Both the position numbers and the translations under genes were made by a program. DNA of 64,000 nt, taken from positions 1,240,001 through 1,304,000 of the forward strand of contig NZ_JAIVKJ010000001.1 of assembly GCF_020524885.1 (NCBI RefSeq), read 5' to 3'. This stretch comes from Microbulbifer elongatus (GTDB taxonomy: Bacteria; Pseudomonadota; Gammaproteobacteria; Pseudomonadales; Cellvibrionaceae). The notes under the pieces were generated by a model, which ran no database searches, was not told the origin of the DNA, and worked only from the letters and a program-made list of their open reading frames with translations. Below are positions 46,258 to 54,815 of the stretch, in pieces. Each line of letters opens with the position of its first letter. The first letter of the stretch is position 1.

Positions 46258-47136
46258 ATGAGCGAGCCATCCAACTGGCCATTGCCAGAAAAGGGTCTGC
46301 GTTTTCTTGCCCCCAAATTTATCCTTGATCACCTGAGCGAGAATGTACTGACGCGCGAGTGCTATCCCACCGCTGTGGGGTACTACCCAAAGGCCAGTGG
46401 TCATCAAATGCGGCGGGCCAATCACGACGATTACCTGTTGCTGTACTGTGAGGATGGGGTGGGGGAACTTGAGGCGGGGGACTTTTCCTGCACCATAGAG
46501 CGTGGCGATGTTTTGATATTGCCCCGGGGACTCGCCCATCAGTATCGAGCGGATCACTCGAACCCATGGACGATTTTCTGGTGTCACTTCCGTGGGGGGC
46601 TCGCCGACGCGTTCCTGGCGCACACCGGTTTGACGCATCATATGCCGGTGTTGAAGGGGGTGGCTGATCCCGCGCTCAAGTCCAGCTTTAAATCCCTGAT
46701 GAGTATCGCCAGAACCGGGTACGGTAAAGCGGCATTCGTGCACTCCGCGAACCAGCTTCGGCAAATCCTGACCTTGTTAGCTCGGCTGCGGAAGAAACAT
46801 GCGCAACGGCATAAAAGCTTCGACTACGAAGCTGTGCGCAGTTACATGCGAGATAACCTTGACCAGGTGTTGAGCCTCGAAGAGCTGGCTGCCGTGTGCA
46901 ACTTGTCAAAGTTTCATTTCGCGCACAAATATAAGGAGCTGACAGGCTACGCACCGCTACAGCACTTTGCCCACCTGAAGGTCGAGCACGCATGCTTTTT
47001 GCTCGATAGCACGGATTTAAGTGTGGGGCAGATTTCCTTTCACCTGGGCTACGATGACCCACTTTATTTTTCACGCGTGTTCAAACGAGTGACGGGGCTT
47101 TCACCGTCCAATTACCGCAGCTCCTCTCACCGCTGA
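46258..47136 (+). CDS. AraC-family regulator of the mms operon (MmsR-like)
   Basis: 292 aa with an N-terminal cupin-like ligand-binding domain (the FSCTIERGDVLILPRGLAHQYRAD stretch) and two C-terminal helix-turn-helix motifs (SLEELAAVCNLSKFHFAHKYK and SVGQISFHLGYDDPLYFSRVFKRVTG). Divergent placement from mmsA copies the arrangement of mmsR-mmsAB in Pseudomonas, so it probably activates the operon in response to a valine-pathway intermediate. No specific operator was found in the 128-base spacer. The start codon has no strong ribosome site. Confidence 0.85.
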   Translation: MSEPSNWPLPEKGLRFLAPKFILDHLSENVLTRECYPTAVGYYPKASGHQMRRANHDDYLLLYCEDGVGELEAGDFSCTIERGDVLILPRGLAHQYRADHSNPWTIFWCHFRGGLADAFLAHTGLTHHMPVLKGVADPALKSSFKSLMSIARTGYGKAAFVHSANQLRQILTLLARLRKKHAQRHKSFDYEAVRSYMRDNLDQVLSLEELAAVCNLSKFHFAHKYKELTGYAPLQHFAHLKVEHACFLLDSTDLSVGQISFHLGYDDPLYFSRVFKRVTGLSPSNYRSSSHR

Positions 47137-47161
47137 GTCGCGGGATATATTCCCGTTGAAT

Positions 47162-48142
47162 TCACTTGTGTCTCAGGGTGTCGACCGGTGTTTGGTGGAG
47201 AGTGTCGAGCTCAGGAAAAGTGTGTTGGAGTTCTTCCGGTACGCAAAGTACACGAGTTAGAAAGCTGCCAATGGCCTGGCCGATAACCTTATGTCCTTCT
47301 GTTGAAGAGACTGTTTCATCGATATAGCCTCGTCCGCAGGTGCGATCCTCAGGGCTGCAGATCGAGAAGTGATTGGCGTTGTCCACGAGGAGCAAGGTGT
47401 TTCTTCCATTATTTTCCGCAACGGCATGGTCGAAGGTTTGTTCAACAAGGGCCGTTGCGCTTGCTGTATATACACCGTAGCGGTGGGCACTCTGGGCGAC
47501 GCAGCCATCTTGCAGGCCTCCAATCAGAAGCACCGGGATTTCCGGATTGACCGGCAGTATGGTCTCGTCAGGCCAGCCCAGGGCGGTTGAGCCTGCGGTG
47601 TGTGCACCATAGGCAAATACCGCGCGAATCGCGGGGAACCAGCCCTGGTCAGCGTTGAGCAGGGCCATGGTGCCGCCGGCACTGTGGCCTCCGAATGCAA
47701 TGCGATCCAGGTCGAGATTGCCGGCGAGTACGCCGTTGCCGTTCAGGCGTGCCAGCATCGATAAAATGGCGGGTACCGCGATAGCGGAAGGGTGCTTGCC
47801 AAACTGATCCGGCGTTAGGGCCTGTAGATCGATTCCCGGGGTTGCCGCTACGGCGCCCGGTATCTCTTGCGCCACCAGTTGGTAGGTGACGGTGACGATG
47901 CCAGCCGGCGCGAGTAGCTCAGCCAGCCAGCGGTAGCTGGAAGGGTCGGTGTTGATACCCTGGAACAGGATTACTACGGGGCAGGGCGGTACACGGTCAT
48001 CAAAAGGGATGGTACCTGTGCTCTGCTCCTGGAGTGAGCCACTATATCGTGCGGGGTAGTAGACTCTCGCAATACCGGTATCGTAGGGGGGTGACAGGGT
48101 GTCTACCTTGAATGCATCGAAAATACAGCGGGTCATGTACAT
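47162..48142 (-). CDS. Alpha/beta hydrolase, chlorophyllase/dienelactone-hydrolase-like
   Basis: About 326 aa with the alpha/beta-hydrolase core: oxyanion segment CPVVILFQG, nucleophile elbow GGHSAGG, and a late acid/His pair around NANHFSICSPEDR. The layout (beta-sandwich-like opening, PVVILFQG, then G-H-S-x-G-G) resembles plant chlorophyllase and dienelactone/polyester hydrolases. The Cys-bearing C-terminal region (SICSPEDRTCGRGY) could form a disulfide. I chose ATG 48142; the frame runs on to 48205, but that would overlap the FNR-type palindrome at 48198. Ester cleavage, for instance of phytol from chlorophyll, is inferred from context. Confidence 0.7.
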   Translation of the reverse strand: MYMTRCIFDAFKVDTLSPPYDTGIARVYYPARYSGSLQEQSTGTIPFDDRVPPCPVVILFQGINTDPSSYRWLAELLAPAGIVTVTYQLVAQEIPGAVAATPGIDLQALTPDQFGKHPSAIAVPAILSMLARLNGNGVLAGNLDLDRIAFGGHSAGGTMALLNADQGWFPAIRAVFAYGAHTAGSTALGWPDETILPVNPEIPVLLIGGLQDGCVAQSAHRYGVYTASATALVEQTFDHAVAENNGRNTLLLVDNANHFSICSPEDRTCGRGYIDETVSSTEGHKVIGQAIGSFLTRVLCVPEELQHTFPELDTLHQTPVDTLRHK

Positions 48143-48197
48143 GGAATAATGCCTTTGAGTTCCAGGTCCGAGGTTAGCGAGCTGCTCGCCATGCTGG

Positions 48198-48213
48198 ATT
48201 GACAATTGTCAAT
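48198..48213. promoter_or_regulatory. FNR/FixK-type palindrome, copy 1
   Basis: ATTGACAATTGTCAAT is a perfect 16-bp palindrome of the form TTGAC-N4-GTCAA. It ends 56 bases upstream of the hydrolase start and 100 bases upstream of the divergent secreted-protein gene, so it may serve both. Confidence 0.7.
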
Positions 48214-48312
48214 TCGCGAGGAGTACAGTTGGGGTATCCATGATCCGGTGTTTCATGTTTCCCGTATCGCTTGATAACCCGTTTGATTTTCCCGACCAGT
48301 GAGGTGAATAGA

Positions 48313-49047
48313 GTGACTACAACGAGAGTGGCTTGGAAGAGAGTGATTTCAATTCGTATATTAGTGTTTACTCAGATCGTGCTTGCGACTGTATGGATAC
48401 AGGCCGCCAGAGCGGCCGATTATCCCCTCGCCACCGATGATGCCTTCTGCGCACGGGTGCAGCAGTTTATCGCCGGTACCGATATGCCCGTAGACAATGT
48501 CGTGTATCAGGAGGATAGCTACTGGACTACCTTCAAGAAGTCCAAGCCGCAGGCGCAGCCGCTTACTACGCATCAGTACGCAGGCTATTCGCTGGCGAAT
48601 GGCGAGCGAGCGGATTATCCGGTGACGGTGGCATGCAAGATGAAGACGGCCGAGCGCATTCGTACCGCCAACACTGGAATGCGCAATGTCGCTATTGCGG
48701 ACGAGGACAGCGAATGCCAGAAGTGGCAGGCGGTCATGCTGGATGATGTCTACAGCGCACTCAAAGAGCAGGGTGGGGAGGCTTTACTTGACCGGGACAA
48801 TATTGAGTTGGCGGACGAAAATAACGTGCTGGTGGGGCCACTGTGGCTGCGCCCGGAGGTCTACCAGGTGGCCTATCGCGATGGCGATACCCTGAAATTG
48901 CGCAGTAAGGCGCTACACGTCGAGTACCGCCGTTTTATGCCTGTACCCCGCAGCTTTATGGGCACCCATTATTGCACCATGATTGCGCCCGAATATCTGG
49001 CCAAGCTGATACAGGGTGAGGCCGAGGCCCCACCGCTGCAGGATTAA
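48313..49047 (+). CDS. Secreted protein of unknown function
   Basis: About 244 aa with an N-terminal signal peptide (VISIRILVFTQIVLATVW, ending in ARAA before DYPL) and a soluble remainder with four or more cysteines, so it is probably periplasmic. I start at GTG 48313 because GAGG sits eight bases upstream; the frame extends back to a TTG at 48271. I do not recognise the family. It is divergent from the chlorophyllase-like hydrolase and shares a regulatory region with it, so it may take part in the same process. Confidence 0.65.
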   Translation: MTTTRVAWKRVISIRILVFTQIVLATVWIQAARAADYPLATDDAFCARVQQFIAGTDMPVDNVVYQEDSYWTTFKKSKPQAQPLTTHQYAGYSLANGERADYPVTVACKMKTAERIRTANTGMRNVAIADEDSECQKWQAVMLDDVYSALKEQGGEALLDRDNIELADENNVLVGPLWLRPEVYQVAYRDGDTLKLRSKALHVEYRRFMPVPRSFMGTHYCTMIAPEYLAKLIQGEAEAPPLQD

Positions 49048-49048
49048 C

Positions 49049-49070
49049 GCGAGGTGATCGCCTCGCTTTA
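49049..49070 (+). terminator. Terminator after the secreted protein
   Basis: Stem GCGAGG/CCTCGC with a six-base loop is followed by TTT and lies directly after the stop codon. It separates this gene from the converging RCCR-like gene. Confidence 0.55.
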
Positions 49071-49084
49071 AACGAGTTACGTGG

Positions 49085-49894
49085 TCATACCTCTACGGCG
49101 CGGCGCATTTGCTCCGCGCCCATCCGCAGAGTCAGCATCTGCTGCACCCCTTCCTCACCAAATACCTTGGTCGCCAGCTTGTTCATCGGATCGCGCTCGT
49201 AGCATAGGCGGCGCAGCTGGTGGTCGTCTCGGCGCAGGGTGGCACGTTCGCTTTCCGCCAGCGGTTCAGCGTTGTCGTACCATTTCAGCCAGTGGCTGAG
49301 CATGCTGCGGGCGTAGTTCTCAAGAATATCGATGTTGTCATCGTTCAGGTCGCCCATCAGGCTCTGGGTCGACGGATTGATCAGCGCGCGCATGTAGGGG
49401 CCATGGCTGACGGACCACTGGAAATTACTGTGGCCACGCAGTGCCAGGTATTCGTCATTGATCGGCGCGTAGTATTTATCGAGGTAGGCACTGTCCACCA
49501 GCAGGTTGCGGCGTGGCATAAAGTCGAAATAGAAAAACAGTTTGGGGATGGTGCCAAACACCATCACAAAGTGCGGCACGTCGGTCTTCTGCCCGAGGTA
49601 CGCGGTGGCGTTCATGTCGAGGATGCTGGCCTTGCGGTTGCCCAGCCAGGAGTTGACCAGCCACTCGCAGTCGCCGCCACTCCAGGCCTGGAAGGAGCCT
49701 TCGAACTCACCATTGGGCGAGGTGTAGTACTCACGATCATGGCAGGAAGGTTCCAACTCCAGCCCGGTAAAGCGGCTGGCGATGGTTTGTTTTACATCGG
49801 TAAGAATCCCCCAGCAGCGCTCCCACGCTTTACTGACATCTACGTTGGGATTTTCAGATAGAAACTGGTCGATTGTCTTGGTATCGGAATGCAT
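49085..49894 (-). CDS. Red chlorophyll catabolite reductase (RCCR)-like protein
   Basis: 269 aa. From memory of plant RCCR, the matching blocks in order are: the SPNGEFEGSF block; NSWLGNRKAS then VPHFVMVFG; the PKLFFYFDFMPRRNLLVDSAYLDKYY block, which parallels a plant LILDLPHRKDLVLNPDYLKEYY region; a Ser-x-x-P-x-x-R motif; and a C-terminal RRD...RR...ERDP...FGEE block containing an aspartate that may match plant Asp291. RCCR belongs to the ferredoxin-dependent bilin reductases and reduces a linear tetrapyrrole. The start ATG 49894 has GAGG upstream. It follows the atypical SDR in one operon. Electron donor and substrate are unknown. Confidence 0.75.
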   Translation of the reverse strand: MHSDTKTIDQFLSENPNVDVSKAWERCWGILTDVKQTIASRFTGLELEPSCHDREYYTSPNGEFEGSFQAWSGGDCEWLVNSWLGNRKASILDMNATAYLGQKTDVPHFVMVFGTIPKLFFYFDFMPRRNLLVDSAYLDKYYAPINDEYLALRGHSNFQWSVSHGPYMRALINPSTQSLMGDLNDDNIDILENYARSMLSHWLKWYDNAEPLAESERATLRRDDHQLRRLCYERDPMNKLATKVFGEEGVQQMLTLRMGAEQMRRAVEV

Positions 49895-49945
49895 GGCTAG
49901 CCTCACTGATTATTCGGTTTTTGATTGCTTTTGCGCATGGGCGTC

Positions 49946-50815
49946 TTACGCAGGCGCTCTTTCCTTTTTCAGGTAGGCGGCATTGGGGTCGCCGTGGGCG
50001 ACGCGATAGCCGGTACGGTAGATTTTCGCAGCTGAGATTCGGCGGTTGGGTGCCTTGATCTGATTCATGAACTCCAGCCGCGTGAGGCCTTCGGCGTCAC
50101 ATATGGCATCGAACACCCGTGCGTTGGTGGCTGGTATGCGCTCATTGTCGCACACATTAAAAATGCCGCTGAGATCGTGCTCCACGGCGTGGGCGACTGC
50201 GCTGACCACATCTTCAAAGTGGATCGCGTAGAGTAGGGCATCCGCGCCGAACAGGGCTTTGCCACCGAAATAGGAATGCGCCAGCTTTATACGTTCCGGA
50301 AAACTCAGGTCGCCGGGCGCGCCGTACATGTCGGGGAAGCGTAATACGCAACCACCAGTGCGGGACAGGATTTTCTGTTCTGCCTGCTGGTAGTAAAGCG
50401 AGGAGGGCTCTTCGTGGTTACTGGTGGGTGTTTCCTCGGTGATAGGCGCATTGCCTTCACCGCCGTCGCCGTAGACTGAAAACGAAGACAGGAATATCAG
50501 TTTGTCGCAGCAAGCGGCGGCGCTCGCACAGGTTTCTACCAGAGTCTGCTGATAATGCTGGTGGCGTTCTTCCAGTGTGCGCGTGTTCTTCACGTTGGGA
50601 GCGACGGTGACCACGATCAGCTCCACATCGGCGGCTGCTGCAGCGACTTTGTCGGATTCGTGCCCTTTCAGTACAACGACTTCATCGGCAAAGGGCTTCA
50701 GGGATTCGGTTTTTTCCGGCGTGGTAGTGGTGCCGATGAGGTGGTGTCCCTGCTCGCGCAACCGGCTGCTGAGGGCCTTACCCACGTGCCCCATACCCAG
50801 TATCAGTATTCTCAT
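49946..50815 (-). CDS. Atypical NAD(P)-dependent SDR / epimerase-like protein
   Basis: 289 aa with the Rossmann motif ILILGMGHVGKALSSRL, a TVAPNV strand and the YxxxK-like motif altered to LYYQQAEQK. It ends in the PNRRISAAKI segment typical of YeeZ-type SDRs. It precedes the RCCR-like gene by 52 bases, so the two are probably cotranscribed from a promoter carrying the FNR-type site at 50881. A role as a dehydrogenase acting on the same substrate is plausible, but no substrate can be named. Confidence 0.75.
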   Translation of the reverse strand: MRILILGMGHVGKALSSRLREQGHHLIGTTTTPEKTESLKPFADEVVVLKGHESDKVAAAAADVELIVVTVAPNVKNTRTLEERHQHYQQTLVETCASAAACCDKLIFLSSFSVYGDGGEGNAPITEETPTSNHEEPSSLYYQQAEQKILSRTGGCVLRFPDMYGAPGDLSFPERIKLAHSYFGGKALFGADALLYAIHFEDVVSAVAHAVEHDLSGIFNVCDNERIPATNARVFDAICDAEGLTRLEFMNQIKAPNRRISAAKIYRTGYRVAHGDPNAAYLKKERAPA

Positions 50816-50880
50816 TATTTTCTCCCGCCGAAGGGTCTATTGAATATCCCATCGATACTAGGTGAGGCGGGGTGGGCCGC

Positions 50881-50896
50881 ATTGACGATTATCAAT
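50881..50896. promoter_or_regulatory. FNR/FixK-type palindrome, copy 2
   Basis: ATTGACGATTATCAAT has half-sites TTGAC and ATCAA around four bases, very near the canonical FNR box. It ends 66 bases upstream of the SDR/RCCR operon start. Confidence 0.7.
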
Positions 50897-50917
50897 TCCG
50901 ACCCTGGGGGCTGGTGA

Positions 50918-51691
50918 TCAGATTGCGGTTACCTCGGCTTGGCGCTGATCTTTGGTGACACCGTCGCGGGATTCGAAGTACTGCACTTCCGCCAGCTCGT
51001 AGCGGGTCTGCATATAACCCTCCACCTCGGCCCGCAGCAGCAGGTAATCGTCATCTGCGGTACACCAGACGTTATACGGTGGGTGCTCTTCCGGCAGGTC
51101 GGCGGCGGTATCGGTAACCTGGAAGTGCCGCGCGCGGAATGTGCCGGCCTCTACCGTGATTTCGGTTTCCCCCACATAGACCAGTGAAAAGCCCATCTTG
51201 AATAGCAGTGGGCCGGTGGCCCCGCGGTGATCCGGCGATGACAGCATCATGTGGGGGAAGTGTTGTTTGCCTGGTCCTTTGGACAGGTCGTAAAGCCGCA
51301 TCAGCAAGCCGTCGCCGGCTATCGGGTGGCACTGCATCCACTGCACCGGCGCGGCCAGTTCAATCTGCTGGCTGATGCGTCCGTCGCGTTGGTTGAAGGT
51401 TTCGCACTCGGCGAATTTGTCGGTGAAGCGGAACCAGCCGGTGCCCTCGAATTTGTCACCCACTGTCAGGCGCACCGAGCAGTCCAGCGGTGCGGAATCA
51501 CTGTGGCGCAGTGCCTGCACAATGTCGCGGGTGACACTGGGGGCGTCGTCGATTTCACAGTGCGCCTGCAGCACATCGGTGCCATCCGCCTGCTGGCTGA
51601 TATTGAAGAATTCGCGGCCTCGCTCTTGGCCAAGGCGGTCGGGTTTGCGGCTGCTGTAGCGGATATGTCCTCGGATGCTGCGGTAGGGCAT
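50918..51691 (-). CDS. Protein of unknown function
   Basis: 257 aa, no signal peptide, no transmembrane segment. It contains a run of beta-strands (LDCSVRLTVGDKFEGTGWFRF, HMMLSSPDHRGATGPLLFKMGFSLVYVGETEITVEAGTF...YNVWCTADDDYLLLRAEV), suggesting a beta-barrel or lipocalin-like fold. The pattern 'GTFRARHFQV...D..YLLLRAE' recalls DUF3108-like proteins, but I cannot confirm it. It is the second gene of the minus-strand VOC unit, 53 bases after it, and is separated from the next gene by the FNR-type site. Confidence 0.6.
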   Translation of the reverse strand: MPYRSIRGHIRYSSRKPDRLGQERGREFFNISQQADGTDVLQAHCEIDDAPSVTRDIVQALRHSDSAPLDCSVRLTVGDKFEGTGWFRFTDKFAECETFNQRDGRISQQIELAAPVQWMQCHPIAGDGLLMRLYDLSKGPGKQHFPHMMLSSPDHRGATGPLLFKMGFSLVYVGETEITVEAGTFRARHFQVTDTAADLPEEHPPYNVWCTADDDYLLLRAEVEGYMQTRYELAEVQYFESRDGVTKDQRQAEVTAI

Positions 51692-51744
51692 GTGCTTCTC
51701 TTGTTATTTTCTTCGGTGGGTTATTTGGGTTTGCGGGAATCTGA

Positions 51745-52629
51745 TCAGCCTTCTATTAGTTCGATCCGCTCGCCATCGTGCCCGTACAGGGTACAGCTGC
51801 GGCGTCCGTGATAGGGGGCCGCCGGGTGCCTGTGTGTTTTGAGCTGTTCAGGAATGCGGTCGATGTAGAAGGTCACCATGGCGATACCGCCGCCCAGTGT
51901 ATGAGGTTGCCCGGGGGCACCGGCGAGGCCCTCGAGCTGGTCGATTTCGATCAGGGTCCTGTCTGCCAGCTGCAGAGTGGCAAGCGGGTGCTGTTGCTCC
52001 ATCGGCAAGCCGCGCAGCTGATTGATAACCGTTACCCGTGTGTCGAAGGTCAGGCCGCTGTGTTCGGCTAGTGACTCGTATTGTGCAAGTGATGCGACTC
52101 GGTTGCTGCTGGCGAGCACCGGGATGAACAGGTGGTCCACGGCGCAGCTGGCTTGTGGCAGCTGGAATGGGGGCACCTCGCCGGCAACTTGCGTGAGGTA
52201 AAGCAGCTCTCCGGTTGGTCCCTGAACCTGTACTGCGCGGATTTTCTCGCTCAACTCCAGATTGGCAACCGGGCGCAGCACCTCGAATGGCGATGTTTCC
52301 AGTGCGGCGGCTAGTCCATCCACGTCAGCAACTAACACTTCCATGGCCATCCAGCCGGCGCGGCACAAGGGCGTAACCGGCGTTGCAGCCGGGTCTTCGA
52401 CAATGCGTAACCATGGGCGCCCATTGGTGTTGCCGAGCAGCCAGTAGGTGGCACCGGTCAATTCAGTGCATCCCCATTGCTCCGCCATGGAATCACTCAG
52501 CACGTCGCTGACGAGCACGCGGCAATGCAGGTGGCTGCAGTAGTCGTCCACCAGGCATGCGGCGTCTTGGCTCGCAAGCGTGGCAATGCTGCAGGGGCCA
52601 AGTTTGGGGGCGGAAGTGGTTTTGGTCAT
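51745..52629 (-). CDS. Two-domain VOC (glyoxalase/dioxygenase-fold) protein
   Basis: 294 aa with two tandem VOC modules: residues about 12-150 (IATLASQDAACLVDDYCSHL through LLYLTQV) and about 165-294 (CAVDHLFIPVLASSNRVASLAQY through CTLYGHDGERIELIEG). VOC proteins act as isomerases, lyases or extradiol dioxygenases and bind metals. The second module has a candidate ligand His in AVDHLF and an acidic C-terminal Glu. It is transcribed divergently from the LeuC-like operon across about 100 bases and is probably part of the same pathway. Confidence 0.75.
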   Translation of the reverse strand: MTKTTSAPKLGPCSIATLASQDAACLVDDYCSHLHCRVLVSDVLSDSMAEQWGCTELTGATYWLLGNTNGRPWLRIVEDPAATPVTPLCRAGWMAMEVLVADVDGLAAALETSPFEVLRPVANLELSEKIRAVQVQGPTGELLYLTQVAGEVPPFQLPQASCAVDHLFIPVLASSNRVASLAQYESLAEHSGLTFDTRVTVINQLRGLPMEQQHPLATLQLADRTLIEIDQLEGLAGAPGQPHTLGGGIAMVTFYIDRIPEQLKTHRHPAAPYHGRRSCTLYGHDGERIELIEG

Positions 52630-52731
52630 TGCGGTGAATTCACTGTTCTCAAAGTCCTAATGTTATAATAATATATCAAATACCGAGAGAAAAGATCTTA
52701 TCTGACCCGAGGGTACAGGAGGGCAGGGAAT

Positions 52732-54168
52732 ATGGCGATAACGGGGGCGACAACGCTGTTTGACAAGCTGTGGTCGGAACACACCGTGTGTGAGCTCGAT
52801 AATGGAGAGGCGCTCTTGTACGTGGATCGGGTGTTCTTGCATGAGCGCACCGGCTCCATTGCTCTGCAGAGCTTGCACACCGCTGGCTATGCCGTGCGTG
52901 ACGCGCGCAAGGTGTTCTGTACTATGGATCATATCGTCGATACCTTTCCCGGCCGTGGCGACCAAACGCTGATGCCATCTGGCACTGACTTTATTGTGGC
53001 TACGCGCAAGGAGACCCGGGCGGCCGATATTCGACTCTTCGATGTCGACGACCCGGATCAGGGTATTGTGCATGTCATTTCGCCCGAGCAGGGCCTGGTG
53101 CTGCCTGGCCTTACTCTGGTATGCCCTGACAGCCACACCTGCACCCAGGGTGCGATTGGCGCGCTGGCGTGGGGGATTGGGTCGAGCGAAGCGGAGCACG
53201 CACTGGCGACGGGAACTCTGCGTGTGCGCAAGCCGAAAAATATGCGGATTGTGATCGATGGTGCCTTGCGCGAAGGGGTGACTGCCAAGGACTTGGTGCT
53301 GCACATCATAGCGCAATTCGGTACCGATGGCGGCGCCGGGTATGCCGTAGAGTTTGCCGGATCTGCCGTGCGGGATCTGGACGTGGAAGCGCGCTTCACC
53401 CTCTGCAATATGGCGGTGGAGTTCTCTGCGTTTACCGCAGTGATCGCCCCGGATGAAAAAGTTGAAGCCTATTTGTCCGGTCGCGACTTCGCCCCCAAGG
53501 GTGAGCACTGGCGCGATGCGATTGCATACTGGCGTGGCCTGCGCAGTGATGGAACCGCCACCTTCGATCGCGAGCTGTTTATTGATGCCGGAAACGTCGG
53601 GCCCGCCGTGACCTGGGGCACCAGTCCCGAACAGGTGGCGGATATTCGCGGCCATGTTCCTTCTCCTGAATCCTTTGCGGAAAGTCACCGCCGCGAGTCA
53701 GCGCAGCGGGCCTTGGAATACCAGGGTTTACAACCTGGAAAGCCTGTTTCCGACATTTCCATTGATGCCGCGTTCATCGGTTCCTGCACCAATAGCCGTC
53801 TCAGTGACTTGCGTGCCGCCGCGCTGGTGGTGAAGGGTCGATATATAGCGCCCGGTGTTCGGGGTGTTGTGGTGCCGGGCTCCCGACGCGTTAAGAGGGC
53901 GGCGGAGCGTGAAGGGCTCGACCGCGTCTTTATGGATGCCGGGTTCGAGTGGCGGGATTCCGGTTGCTCCATGTGCTTTTACGCCGGGGGTGAAACATTC
54001 GGTGAATTCAAGCGCGTGATATCGACAACCAATCGAAATTTCGAGGGGCGCCAGGGGCCAAACACGCGCACACACCTGGCCAGCCCGGCAACCGTTGCTG
54101 CCTCCGCAGTTGCGGGTTCAATCAGCTCCGCAGAAATGCTGGCAGAACGTGAGTCATTGATCGCATGA
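52732..54168 (+). CDS. leuC: LeuC-family hydro-lyase, large subunit (3-isopropylmalate dehydratase-like)
   Basis: 478 aa of the aconitase superfamily, with the [4Fe-4S] ligands Cys352 (GSCTNSR), Cys412 and Cys415 (CSMC). The sequence follows bacterial LeuC over its length, but the stretch after CSMC (FYAGGETFGEF) differs from the LeuC consensus (LAMNxDxL). Without leuA or leuB alongside, and in an operon with two PrpD proteins, it more likely hydrates another alkyl-dicarboxylate, such as a dimethylmaleate- or citraconate-type acid. AGGAGGGCAGGG precedes ATG 52732. The symbol indicates family, not proven function. Confidence 0.88.
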   Translation: MAITGATTLFDKLWSEHTVCELDNGEALLYVDRVFLHERTGSIALQSLHTAGYAVRDARKVFCTMDHIVDTFPGRGDQTLMPSGTDFIVATRKETRAADIRLFDVDDPDQGIVHVISPEQGLVLPGLTLVCPDSHTCTQGAIGALAWGIGSSEAEHALATGTLRVRKPKNMRIVIDGALREGVTAKDLVLHIIAQFGTDGGAGYAVEFAGSAVRDLDVEARFTLCNMAVEFSAFTAVIAPDEKVEAYLSGRDFAPKGEHWRDAIAYWRGLRSDGTATFDRELFIDAGNVGPAVTWGTSPEQVADIRGHVPSPESFAESHRRESAQRALEYQGLQPGKPVSDISIDAAFIGSCTNSRLSDLRAAALVVKGRYIAPGVRGVVVPGSRRVKRAAEREGLDRVFMDAGFEWRDSGCSMCFYAGGETFGEFKRVISTTNRNFEGRQGPNTRTHLASPATVAASAVAGSISSAEMLAERESLIA

Positions 54169-54815
54169 ATCCATTTATTACCCACACGGGTATTGCGGCG
54201 CCGTTGCTGCGAAGGAACATCGATACCGATGCGATCATTCCCTCGCGGGAAATGAAGCGTGTATCCAAAAGCGGATTGGGTGAGGGATTGTTCGCGGGCT
54301 GGCGCTATACATTGCCCGGTGGCCGCGAACGAAATCCGTCATTTGTACTCAATCGCCCGGAATATCAGGGGGCTTCGATTGTTCTGGCGGGTGACAATTT
54401 TGGCTGCGGCTCATCTCGCGAGCACGCGGTATGGGCACTCGCCGAGTTTGGTATCCGCGCGGTGATTGCCAGCGGCTTCGGGGCAATTTTCCATACCAAC
54501 TGCATTCGCAACGGCGTACTGCCGGTTTGCCTGGGCGAGGACGATATAAACGCGCTGGCACTGCGTGTGCAGCGGGATCCGCAGAGCAACCTTGTAGAAA
54601 TTGATTTGCAAAAGAGCCTGGTGCGCTGCGCTGACCTGGAATGCAGTTTTGTTCTGGAGGAGGGCGCCCGCTACATGCTGTTGAACGGTCTCGACCCGAT
54701 AGCCCTGACGTTGCAGCAGAATGAACTGATTGATAAATATGAGCGTGTGCGTCGCAACAAACACGCCTGGGCATTTGCCCCTTTTGAAGACCGTGTGGAA
54801 GGAGCTTTGCCGTGA
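54165..54815 (+). CDS. leuD: LeuD-family hydro-lyase, small subunit
   Basis: 216 aa, the swivel domain that completes the LeuC-type active site. It has RRNIDTDAIIPS, the AGDNFGCGSSREHAVWAL motif and the SGFGAIFHTNCIRNGVLP segment. Its start overlaps the LeuC-like stop by four bases, and its stop overlaps the following PrpD gene (GTGA), so the subunits and the next enzyme are translationally coupled. As with the large subunit, the substrate is probably not isopropylmalate. Confidence 0.88.
   Translation: MNPFITHTGIAAPLLRRNIDTDAIIPSREMKRVSKSGLGEGLFAGWRYTLPGGRERNPSFVLNRPEYQGASIVLAGDNFGCGSSREHAVWALAEFGIRAVIASGFGAIFHTNCIRNGVLPVCLGEDDINALALRVQRDPQSNLVEIDLQKSLVRCADLECSFVLEEGARYMLLNGLDPIALTLQQNELIDKYERVRRNKHAWAFAPFEDRVEGALP

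Noticed and set aside
47141-47155. Short hairpin CGGGA-TATAT-TCCCG between converging genes
   Set aside because: The stem is only five base pairs and no T-run follows, so terminator function is not supported.
52661-52680. Half FNR-like site (ATCAA) ahead of the LeuC-like operon
   Set aside because: Only the right half-site is present. The left half does not match TTGAC or TTGAT, so I do not count it as a fourth copy, although its distance to the start is similar.
52663-53688. 341-codon frame antisense to the LeuC-like gene
   Set aside because: It overlaps the conserved LeuC-like coding sequence and shows no domain.
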